NCBI GenBank assembly: GCA_025266875.1
Contig: JALLLT010000037.1
Location: forward strand, 62,001-126,000
From: Fennellomyces sp. T-0311
Lineage: Eukaryota > Mucoromycota > Mucoromycetes > Mucorales > Lichtheimiaceae
Reading direction: 5' to 3'
Length of the DNA: 64,000 bases
Below the pieces are notes generated by a model. It saw only the letters and a program-made list of their open reading frames with translations. It searched no databases and had not been told where the DNA came from. Shown one piece after another: positions 37,198 through 47,700 of this stretch. Each line of letters begins with the position of its first letter. The first letter of the stretch is position 1. The translations under genes and the position numbers were made by a program.

Positions 37198-37642
37198 GCA
37201 AGTCAATGTTGCGTAGCCTCAGTTGAGCAGATATGCTCTTGTCCTTGGACAACGCATGGACCATGTCACTCCTGAGACGTCATGAGCATAAAGCCGTCCG
37301 TGAGAGACTCCGTATTTTCGAGTAATCCCTGTTTCCATCAGTAAACTTGCAACGTACAATCCTCAGAGCCTTACTATGATTGATCATTCGGATAGGTCGG
37401 TATCGATGGCGGTATGTATCGGCCCAATCTCGAGATAATTTAGTCCGCACTGGAGCTCGCCGTGAGAATCGATAATTGCCTAGTCTCCCTTGTGTCGATT
37501 ATATCCACAGTGTCGTTCATCATCAACGTTAAAAAAGCGGTGAGGATCTAAGAGCAGACATGTGCCAAAACACATACATGGGACTATATGCAGCTTCAGG
37601 GGATTTGGGATGAGTATCATTCATGGCTTCGGTCTTCAGAAC
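37198..37642 (-). repeat. 445-bp inverted repeat, left arm
   Basis: Reverse complement of 40316-40759 with few mismatches over its entire length. Long shared blocks include TCGATTATATCCACAGTGTC and CATGGACCATGTCACTCCTG. The minus strand carries interrupted protein-like frames (SPMYVFWHMSALRSSP; DSHGELQCGLNYLEIGP), so the repeat derives from a decayed gene. Protein similarity continues past the arm at 37000-37190. Confidence 0.8.
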
Positions 37643-38400
37643 AGGCAAGGGCGGTGGATTTAGAGTGACCAGATAAAAATATACGTATCATCGGTGTCAA
37701 TGATCTATATTGATGTAAATGAGCATATAGTAGTACCAGCACAGAAGAAATCGAACTTCTTTTATTAGGCAGTATTGGAATTAGGTCTAATGCCTCTTGG
37801 GGAGTTATTTGAGGTACGAAAGCCTTAGCGAACATGTTCCGAAACTGAATTTGATTTGCCTTGGCTGCGGAGATCTGCCATTGTCGAACTGTCATCTGCG
37901 ATATCGTCACAGTACGCCTGTACACTTTGATATCATCGCGGACGAGATACTGTAATAGTAAAGGAAGGCAAAGCGACACATGAAACATGATAACAAATCA
38001 ATTTACAGTTCAATCGTCGGTTGTAAGTGATAGTGCCTATGCGAGCTGTAGCGAAAGTGCTCCTTTCTCGAGTATTGGACTGGCAGCTCCCTTAATTATC
38101 TTATCCACCCCCTCATGCCTCTCCGCGCCCATCCGCCTGTCCAGAAAAAAAGCGGTCAAGCAGCTCCCATCGAGATAATTTTCTTTCAAAAAGTTTATCG
38201 GACTCCTTTAAAGCATCTACATAAGTTAACTGAGAAGCATACACTCGACAAAGACTTACTAATTCATAGGAGTAACGTAATAGGTGCACCGTTTCTTTTC
38301 AACGAACACCAGAGCTTTTCTATTGCTGATTTACAGCGGCTTCGCTTACATTACTAACTTGAAAATGTATGTCTCGCCACAGAAGGATGTACCCCAATAT
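37643..38400 (-). pseudogene. Decayed unknown gene between inverted repeats
   Basis: Minus-strand frames show protein-like stretches in shifting frames: YELVSLCRVYASQLTYVDAL ... LSRWELLDRFFSGQADGRGE, then GVDKIIKGAASPILEKGALS, then VRQWQISAAKANQIQFRNMF ... ITPQEALDLIPILPNK. Several stops and frame changes separate them. No domain is recognised. Probably a lineage-specific gene now inactive. Confidence 0.4.
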
Positions 38401-40004
38401 ACCGCATTTACTTGACCCCCTAGTGGCGTACATTTTTTAGACTGACCATAACAGCGATAGCAAGTGAGTATACTGTGATTCAGTTTTGAACAATCCAACT
38501 TTCAGAAACTTCCCATGTCCATGCTACTCTAATTTTTGTACTATGAAAATCGTTACGAAGCTCCTGATGATGACAAACCCAAGCACTGTGTCCCTTATTG
38601 GCACATAATTCTCCTGTGTGGTTGATATTACCAGTGGATGCTTCCTGAGCATGATCAGATTCGTCATTTGTGTAGTGCGGTTAGGACGCAGGTCGAGCAA
38701 AAGGGTTGGAACGACCCTGCGGTACCCACAGGCAAACTAATCATATCACCTTGAACAAGATAGCCGCTACGTATCACCCACATAGTCATTTTTTTATTAG
38801 CTTGATCGTAAAGTGCATTATGTAGTGCAAGTGCCTGGACCTGCCTTGTCCGTAAACTGCCGCCTAGAAAGCTCATGACGCAGTGTATTACAGCTCCCCC
38901 TTCCAAGAAAAAAAGAAAAGCCTGACGCAATCCTTACGCAACTCTTAGAGATGGTAGAGTTATAAACAATCGCTGCTTGTGAATTAATAAAAGCCAAAAC
39001 GAACGTTAAACTAAAGTTGCCGATACAAAACAAAGGAGAAACTGGAACCGGTAACAAGCTATGGAGATACTTTAAGGCGTTGTTTTGTATTTCAAGATCA
39101 CCAAATGTGGTATCGCTTAACGAGAAAAGGCTTTCGAATGGCGTAACCAAAACATGCTTCTATCGAGGGAAACTGTTCTCTATTTATACTGATGATGCGC
39201 CGGGACAACGGAATGAGATAGGTGCTTCTATGCCATTGTCATGGATCCAAATTATTGCCGAGATGTAATATGATGGTTGGTACTTTTTAATATCTGAACC
39301 TAGATTAAGGTTTTGATGTTGAACAGGCAATAAATTGTGGCAGATTGTTGATACTGTAATGACAAAGGTGGATGCGATAAAGATTGAGATAGTAAGGTAT
39401 GGACAACGGGTGATAGTCTATCGACGATGACTCTAAACGTGAATAGATCACAGATAATAGCACACACAGTGAACTCCGCAAAACGAACAAGATACCAAAC
39501 ACCTGGACCGCAAAGAGAAAAGTCAAATCTATCTTTTTGGTATTGTTCGACCACTTTTATGTGCGAATAGCTTCATCAGCTTCAGAAAAAAGCACCGTGG
39601 TTCTAGCCTGCACTCTGCGAAGCACGAACAAAAAGAAGAAAATTGTATCAGCCCTCATACCAGCCAACCAACAGCCAAGCTGCTCTTTTCTCAATCTACG
39701 GCCCGAGATTCATCAGCGCCCGAGTGTGTCCTGTGAATCCGGCTGTCAGCTAGAAGCTCTTTAAAAGAGGATGTATATAAGTCAACGAAACTGAATATTG
39801 ATGACATGGTAGCAAGTCTAGGAGATCAAGTGATTTGGCGCTGATAAATATGTTAACCCTGTCAAAGCATTCTTGAAGATGGCGGCTGTTTATGTGGTAC
39901 AAAGTAAAGGGACCAGAACAATGAAACGTTGTAAATTCATCAGCAGCCTCGGCATTTGTTTGTTTTGTCCTCCCGTAGACATTCATTTAGCTATAGGTTT
40001 TTTT
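38401..40004. other. Decayed interval with unassigned protein-like fragments
   Basis: Contains a plus-strand frame at 39017-39268 (NKLWRYFKALFCISRSPNVV ...) and a minus-strand frame at 39750-39986 (EFTTFHCSGPFTLYHINSRH). Both look more protein-like than chance but lack starts, splice partners and families. Best read as remnants of the same decayed block. Confidence 0.3.
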
Positions 40005-40175
40005 GTGAGATAAGTGCAACTTTATACTTTGCACCTTGTAATATGTTCAGCAATGAACAATGCGCAAACTCGATCCTGATCAGTTATTACTTCGGTGACA
40101 GCTTCAAATCCGGACACAGCCATGTGGTTTGGTCTATGATTTTACGAGTGCCCGGATTTTGGGCATAATCCAGAT
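40005..40175 (+). repeat. Diverged partial third copy of the 0.8-kb element
   Basis: Resembles 23600-23740: TTTGCACCTTGTAATATGTTC then AGCAATGAACAA, and later GTGCCCGGATTTT(C/G)GGGC. Lacks most of the element. Links this decayed region to the one at 23-27 kb. Confidence 0.5.
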
Positions 40176-40315
40176 ACTTCTCCCGTCTCTAGATACCCGT
40201 TGATTTCCAGTGCTTGGTTACGGATCGACCAAATGTGCCCGAAGACTGTTGGTCCACACCTCTTTCGAGACCTAGAGCCTACTGATATCAAGCAGCAAGC
40301 TCAGAAATCATGTCC

Positions 40316-40759
40316 GTTCTGAAGACCAAAGCCATGAATGGTACTCATCCCAAATCCCCTGAAGCTGCATATAGTCCCATGTATGTGTTTTGGCACATGT
40401 CTGCTCTTAGATCCTCACCGCTTTTTTAACGTTGATGATGAACGACACTGTGGATATAATCGACACAAGGGAGACTAGGCAATTATCGATTCTCACAGCG
40501 AGCTCCAGTGCGGACTAAATTATCTCGAGATTGGGCCGATACATACAGCCATCGATACCGACCTATCCGAATGATCAATCATAGTAATGCTCTGAGGACT
40601 GTACGTCGCAAGTTCACTGATGGAAACAGGGATTACTCGAAAATATCGAGTATCTCACGGACGGCTTTATGCTCATGACGCCTCAGGAGTGACATGGTCC
40701 ATGCGTTGTCCAAGGACAAGAGCAATCTGCTCAACTGCGGCTACGCAACATTGACTTGC
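40316..40759 (+). repeat. 445-bp inverted repeat, right arm
   Basis: Inverted partner of 37198-37642. Similarity at protein level continues just beyond it on the plus strand (KLYGNIDKLKNIAILVLQVM at about 40879-40938, compare NIDELKCAAVPVLQMMGKYW near 37045), so the two loci are old paralogues whose 445-bp core has been kept nearly identical. Confidence 0.8.
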
Positions 40760-41446
40760 GTGGCACGTATCCTGGACAAAGATTCTAATCTGGGAGAATT
40801 TGCACGAGATATCGGCGGTAGCAAATGATTCCGTGACAGGCAAAAGTTCGCCATCGGTGCGAAAGCATGGATCAATCAAATTATACGGAAACATCGACAA
40901 GTTAAAAAATATTGCTATCCTTGTACTTCAGGTGATGGTGACGTTCTGACAAAACATTCTTGATGGAAGCCTGACCTTCTTTGGAAGTCGTACAGCGTGA
41001 ATTGCTGAACTGTCAGTTGTTTATTTGGAGCGAAGCGCGGTGTGCGTGTTTCGTATGCAGTTCAGTTGGAGAAGAAATAAATTAACAAAAGCCAAGGTGC
41101 GGAAACGCTGCTTTTGACGCTAAAGGTACGGATGGTTACTTTGGAAGGTGATAATTTCTTTTGGCACAACATGCTTTGGAAATGCACACTCTTTCAAAAT
41201 ACCAGTCTATCCACCCCATCCGTATTCCATCAATCTCAGGTACATGTACATTTCCACTTCTGTTGAAACACCTGTCCTGGAATGAAGCATGAGTAATTGT
41301 CGTAGCTGCTGTGGCGTCTGCCACTCCAAGTCATAATAGGCTAATGGGCGAGGAATGTTGGCTTTTTTATTTTATGAGGCGGATATGGATACAAGGGACC
41401 GGGATTGTTTCGGTAATACTGTGGATTGGGGACTAAGGTATGCTTT
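40760..41446. other. Intergenic region downstream of the kinase gene
   Basis: Remnant sequence from the inverted-repeat gene to about 41000, then plain intergenic sequence. No supported gene. Confidence 0.45.
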
Positions 41447-42925
41447 CTATGGGGAGTTTTCTTGTAGTCGTCGCTTCAACAATGAATCTGCCCTCTCAAT
41501 AACCTAGTAGTAAAAGGTAAGTGATCATGAACAAACAGAGAAGACCATGGTCTTACCTGATGTATGTCCGGGCGTGTTTGTGGGTCAGAGGTCAGCATCC
41601 AAGAGATAAACTGCTGGAATTCGGACGAATACCGATCGACAAGATCTGGAGTGGTGGGAAACTTGAACTGCCCGTTAAGCACGGCCAGCGCAACAGAGCC
41701 ACCTTGATCGCCTTGAACTTCGAAGGGCGATTGGCCATACGCCATCGCATAAAGTGTGCACCCCAACGACCAAATATCCACTTTTTCATCAAGCGTCGTC
41801 TCGGTCTTGACATCAAAAAGCTCGGGTGCTCTGAATGGCATCGTGCAGTGTTCGGCGGCCAAGTCCTAAAGAAGTCCAATCAGCTGACCGTGCCGTATAA
41901 ATAGAAACAACGCCCTCTTACTTGCTGCTTCAGCGCTTCCTGTCGATTGTGGATCTCGACGCGAGCTCGACACGCCGAGCCAAAGTCCATCAAAATAGGT
42001 GTTTCTCCATCATCCGACAACAGCACATTGCTACCACCCTATAATTTCAGTAATATGTTTCATCGCCGACGCATTGATGATGCTTACCCAGGTTTAATAT
42101 CTCTGTGAGCCCATGGTACTATTTCGCCTTCCTTTCCGGGCGCATGTGTTTCAATTGCAGAAGAGGTCTCCTGCTGTGAGGCTGAGCTCAGCAAAGCCTT
42201 TCTTTGTTGTTGGTCTGCATCCTCATCATCCAAAATGGGGTTCTTGGTTGTATAGCCTGTCCGCGTCGCCCTGAGTCCCTTGTATGTATGCATGAACTCG
42301 ACGGCGGTGCACACGCCTCGGAAGAGTTGAAGCATCTGGGTCTCTGTAAAGTGTCGCTTGTACAGCTGGTTTCGGCTGATCGCGTCTTGCAAGTTGCCAC
42401 GCTGCTTACAGGGTTAGAGAAAGACCGAGGCTGCGCAAGTCTGACGTATACCTTATAGTAGGGCAGGAAGATGTATATGGTCGTGGCTCCATCGCTTTCT
42501 GTTATCGTAGCTGTGTCCTAGCGATAAGTATCACATAGCTCTAATAAGAAAAAGGGAAGAGGCGATGGACAGTTGCGCAGAACTTACAAGCATACGGATA
42601 ATATTGTCGTGCTCGAACAGTCGATACACTTCCACTTCTCGCTGGGCAACCTTGGCGTCTTCCGTGCCGAGTGTGCAGCGGATCTTCTTCATTGCGTACT
42701 GGTTTCCAGAGCCGTCCTCGACCAAGTATACGAACGAGAAGCCGCTAATGGCGTGGTTAGCTTCAAGGTTCATATGCTACGCGCTCTCTGGAGGTGTGTC
42801 TCCTACCCCTCGCCCAGCAATTTGACAATCCTGTAGGCGCGACCATTGATGCTGATGTTGGCGTCAGGAATGCAGCAGCCCACTGCTACGTAAATTGCAT
42901 CCAAAAGAGATCCGAAGAAAGACAT
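41447..42925 (-). CDS. Ser/Thr kinase of the STK16/Env7 (NAK) type
   Basis: Membrane-associated protein kinase related to human STK16 and yeast Env7, which act at Golgi or vacuole membranes. The N-terminus, MSFFGSLLDAIYVAVGCCIP, has a paired Cys that could be palmitoylated. Kinase motifs: KLLGEG|GFSFVYLVED (glycine loop split by an intron), AMKKIRC (lysine), HRDIKPG|NVLLSDDG (catalytic loop, again split), DFGSACRAR, and APELFDV with VDIWSLGCTLYAM. A low-complexity insert (about residues 150-190, ATRTGYTTKNPIL ... SSAIETHAPG) sits between helix E and the catalytic loop. The last exon encodes VIERADSLLKRRLQENSP and stops at 41447-41449. Start at 42925 is the ATG just before the family-typical N-terminus. 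Six introns. Confidence 0.87.
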
Positions 42926-43363
42926 GATGCAGGTAAAGGTCAAGAATTTGGTTAAAGAAGGACCGCCATACCATTTATGGTCGACATGTGTTTAAATTCG
43001 TATCCTCAGCCATTTGAACCGCTTTACCGGAATGAGGCTTAAAATAGACCTGCATCAAAGTGCGATGCTACATGAGAGCCTCTGTCAAGGTAGTATGCAG
43101 CTTTAACGTCATTGGCACGGGTCCCCTGCTCGACAGAGCGCCGGTTATCATTTATAGCTTACGGCAGAAAGTGCTTGTCAGGCATAAAGTGTACTAATCA
43201 TGCCTACTTTCCGATTAATAGACAGTTGGCAATTGCATACGATGATGATACGCTGTCAGACCAACAGCTATCTTCTATGAGCTGATATAAAGGGATAATT
43301 ATATTCGCGTAATTTAAAGGATTTTGACAGCTAAGCCTGCCTGGCCATTTTCTGCCCCTTCCG
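42926..43363. promoter_or_regulatory. Divergent promoter region, kinase / helicase
   Basis: 438 bp between two divergent start codons. It must contain both promoters. An antisense frame of 89 codons (43204-43473) is a shadow of the helicase 5' end. No specific element is claimed. Confidence 0.45.
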
Positions 43364-44663
43364 ATGTTACCAAAAGCAACTCTCTTCCAGGTGTTTCGGC
43401 GAAGGTACACCACGCGATCTTTTAAGGTTCGCTTCTCAATTTTCGTGACATTGCCGAAGATTAATGTCTTCATTGCGACAGGACCTTGACATTGCTCCCG
43501 TAGTATGCGACAATTTGCGACACCATTTTGGCGTTGAACAGCCTACTGTTGCTCAGTCTCAATTTATTCCGGTCATTCAATCGGGTCATGATCTGTTGCT
43601 ACGCGATAGAACAGGCACTGGAAAGTCATTTGGCATTGCAGTTGCCTTGGCATCCAAACTAGCGAAGGCTAACGATCGAAGCAGTCTACAGACACTCTAT
43701 GTCGTGCCCAACTTTGAACTTGCCACTCAAATCGGTCACTGGATGCGTCTTTTATCTGGAGGATCAACGCAAGACATTCAGGCCAATACTAGCATACCAG
43801 CGCACACATTGATCAGTACACCAGCACGTTTGATCGAATCCATTGATACGCTACCGTTCGATCATCTTGACTGCATTGTTCTCGAAGAAGCTGATCAAGC
43901 ATTGCGACTTCCTGCACGTTACGCTCCTCTCAAAAAGCAAAAGAAGCGTGCATCCAACCCGAAACCAACGCAATCTCTTGTTCATCATGTGCTCCAGCGT
44001 ATTTCGAAACCGCAGATAATAGCAACATCAGCTACCTTGAATCGGCCTCTTCGACACTGGATGAGGATGCAAGGATGGATGAAGAATCCAACATTTATTG
44101 ACATCACACAAAACGTGGAAGCCGTGAATGAACGTACCCAACATTATTGTTTGCTCGTTTCAGGAGGAGAGGTGCGTAACATTGGATCGTTGTACCACGA
44201 TGAGGCTGCGGGATACGAAGGCGATAGTAAAACGGCATTGATCGAAAGCGTCGCCGTGTTGAATGATATTGAAGATGTTCACAACGGTGTGCTATTTGTG
44301 GATACATCAGTCAGTATATCTGACGTCGCAAGACAATTGGCAGAATATGGATTGCGTGCTCGAGATATCCGGGACTACGAAAGAGATAGCGCAGACAAGT
44401 CGACAAAATTATGGATCGCAACTGAATTCTCGGCAAGAGGAATGGACATCTCTGACGTATCCCATGTTTTTATTCTGGGAGCACCCTCCTCAGTTGCCGG
44501 ATATGTGCATATGGCAGGACGGACCGGGCGGTTAGGACCTCAAGGTATTCGCGGGGGCAAGGTTATCACCCTGGTTGAAGACAAAGGCCGTGCTGAAACT
44601 AGCATGTTGAATATGTACAAGATGATCAACGCGCAAGTCGGCCATTATGAACATGTCCAGTAA
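43364..44663 (+). CDS. DEAD-box-like RNA helicase, probably mitochondrial (Mrh4-like)
   Basis: Two-exon ATP-dependent RNA helicase. Exon 1 (43364-43404) encodes MLPKATLFQVFRR, a basic presequence typical of mitochondrial import; the 55-nt intron 43405-43459 joins it in phase to LMSSLRQDLDIAPVVCDNL. Without that exon the frame would have to start at an internal ATG (43464) with a stop upstream. Motifs: Q-like QPTVAQSQFIPVI, motif I RTGTGKS, motif II read as LEEAD (so EEAD in place of DEAD), motif III SAT, V ATEFSARGMDI, VI HMAGRTGRLG. Mrh4 of yeast is needed for mitochondrial large-subunit assembly; the match here is by overall layout and targeting, not proven. Stop lies 42 bp from that of the convergent focadhesin-like gene. 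Confidence 0.78.
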
Positions 44664-44705
44664 CGCAATGTCTGTAAATAATTAAACTGTAGATATCTAC
44701 CCTCT

Positions 44706-47700
44706 TTATTCGCTGGTAATTATCCTTGCGATCTCATCGTCGTTTTGCCCAGTGATTGCCTTTTCTGGACTATCACGAACAACCTGTACGAAGAATTGTT
44801 CAAGCAACTTTTTAGAGTCTAGCGAATCTGCCAGGGCTATCAATTTTAGGATACGTTTCAGCATCTACGCAGCAGGTGGCATTATTATAACAGTCAACAA
44901 TCAACACAGTGCCTTCAACTTACTTGCTGCTGTTCCTGTGGGTATGCATTCCCAAGATACATTATGTGGGCGAGCATGTATCCAGTATCAGACCGTGTTG
45001 CCAGCTCACGTTCCTTTGCAACATTAGTTGGCTTTGGATCCGACCACCACCACAAAGAAACCAGAATGTGTCGCAATCCATTAGCCAGTCCATGCAACAA
45101 AACATCCGACTTGTGTTCCGGTCGCTGGTTGCTTCCAATAACAATCAACGTATCCAGAACACGAGTCACCCAGGCCAGTTTCTGCTGGTCGGATGCGCAA
45201 TCAACTAGCCGTATGGCTCTTGATATTTGATCCCAAGCAGGTATGCTTTGAATATCTTTCACAAGCAGCTGCCGAATGACGTCCGTGATTAATTGAGCAG
45301 GGGAATTCGTTCGACGAAGGCGACATAACTCGGCAAGCGCAATACTTTGAGCATATGCTGTTTCCTGCTTCAGCTCTTGCCGAGTCACTTGTGCGTGATT
45401 CTGCACGCTACATTCAACCGCTTTGCGCACAAGTGATAAAGTAGCGTTGGTTGTTTGGGCATTATTCAACAAAGGCTGGGTGATTTGGAAAAAGGTCATA
45501 TCGCGTAAGGTCTTTACGAGCTGAGCCTTGTCTTCGTCTTCAATAGCTTCAGTCATAGGTGGGAGATGATCACACAAGGTAGTCAAGAGCACCAACTAAT
45601 TCCGAAACAATCAGTAATCCGGTCACTGCTTGCTCTTTCGTCAAATCGTACCTGAGTATCGGATTGCGACTTTTTCAACAATTTTACGTGCTCTTCGAAT
45701 ATTTCGATACAACGCATTCCTGTTATGTTCATCTTTTTGGTCACTGCATCCATGCCTCGGCGTTTTACTTCATCGGATCGTGGTTTTCGGTCCGGAAGAC
45801 CGCCAAGTTCGAAGATTTTCCCCATGCCAACTTCGCCTGCCAACAACTTGAATACGTTCGCATCGGGTTGATCCTTGGCCGTCACCTCGGATATGATATA
45901 CTCCACCAGTGAGGTAGAAGTGAGGGCATGCTGGCTAGCAAATGTGATACAGAGGGCACGAAGTTCGCTCGAAATAGACGATATGCTTGTCAGCAATGGA
46001 AACCAGTTCACTGGAGGAAGAGGTCCCGGTGTTTCGCATAAACTGCCCAACAACACCTTCATTGCACGGCCATCCGATTGACTGGAGTTCTCAGCGAGTT
46101 GAGTAAGACTGTCAAACACAGCTCGCAGATAGCTCGAGGTGTTGCTGAGACGACTGTAAGATTTGGGTTCCGTGGATGTGTTCAGGAACAACTGAGCCGA
46201 TGCTCCTTCACCTCCGTCCTCCTCAAGAGCTTTGGCATTCCGCATGGCAACAGCACTCTGATTGACTTTTCCGCACACAACTGCAGCAATACGTGTGTTC
46301 TTGAGGTTGCCAACTGCTAGTGAGCCGCTGGATACGCCCGCCAAATTGGAGAGCGTTTCTAATGCCTCAATGCGGCCATTGCTGTTGTATATCCGAGATT
46401 CCGCCGCCATCCTTTCAGGGTTTGTGACCGCACAAAGGTAATCGACACCGAGCAAACTGCCAAGGGTCAATATACTGGTAGTCGTGTTTATGCTGCTCTC
46501 TCTGATCAAAGCAATCTCTCGTTTCACAAGAGCATCAAAGCTTGTCGAGCCTTCGTCCCCATGATCGTAAACCAGTTTCATTCTGTTCAAATGGACCAGT
46601 GGGACGTTGACGTGGTAGTTGTGCTGTGCTAGATTGGTCTTGAGAAGAATGGCATGTTAATGTCATGAGGAGCGATAATGTGCTGGTGCGTTACTTACAT
46701 CGTTCGCTGCTTTCTCTGCAGCTTCTTCTAGTGCAATCACATTTTCTTGATCAATGCTTCCTTCATCATCCACTGCTGCATATGCAGTTATCCAGAAAGA
46801 GCCCAACAAGACACCTTTGTTCAACTTGGATGCATCTTGCTCGGTATAAAGCTTGAGCGTCTCGCGAGCGAGCCAGCAAACATCTTGCATATCTGTTGAT
46901 CGCATCATGGACGCCCAGCCCATCAGTATGCCCAGAGCTCTGCTTTCAGAAACTTGTTGTCCAGGAGCGTTGAGGTAATTCATCAATGTCGTTATTCCAC
47001 TTTTGGCAAGCGTGTCGATCCCGCTTGTCTTTGTGGGCCAAGATTTGAGTGCTGCTGTATATACTGAAGCAGAATAACCACGTGCAAGCTGGGCAAGGTC
47101 GACCGCAGCATCGATGCGTCGTCCAGTATCACCAGTGGTTGCGTTGTCCAGCAACGTGTTGAGCATCTGTGTTGCCAATTTTTCGTTTGCAATGATACAT
47201 CCAGCGATATGGCCAAGACTGAAATTTGCCGCAAATTGAACTTCTTCGCTCATCACCAGCGTTGATTTGCCAGTTTGATCAGGGGATACGATATATTTTG
47301 AACACAGGAGATCGATAAGCTTGGCGGCGCATGATGCTCCAAATGAGGGTGACAGACGATGTGCTGTCAATGTGAACCCGGTTATCGCCAAAAGTATGTT
47401 GCAAGTTGTTCCAGGTACCGTGCTTTTCTCCAGTCGTGTCTGTAAATCGTCAAGTATCCGTGCTCCTTTCGTCTCTAGCGTCGAATCTTCGAAGCCAAGT
47501 GCCGTTTCAAATAGAGATATCCATCCGGAAAGGCAAGATATACGCACCAGCAAATGGTCGGTGAGACCGATATCACCAATCGAGGTGGATAAGCAACGAT
47601 ACCATTTAGCTTTGGTCATGGATTCGCCAGATGAAGATGATGGATCACTCATGTGACTCGCGGTAGTATGCAAAACTGCAATAGCATACCCTGCCCGAAC

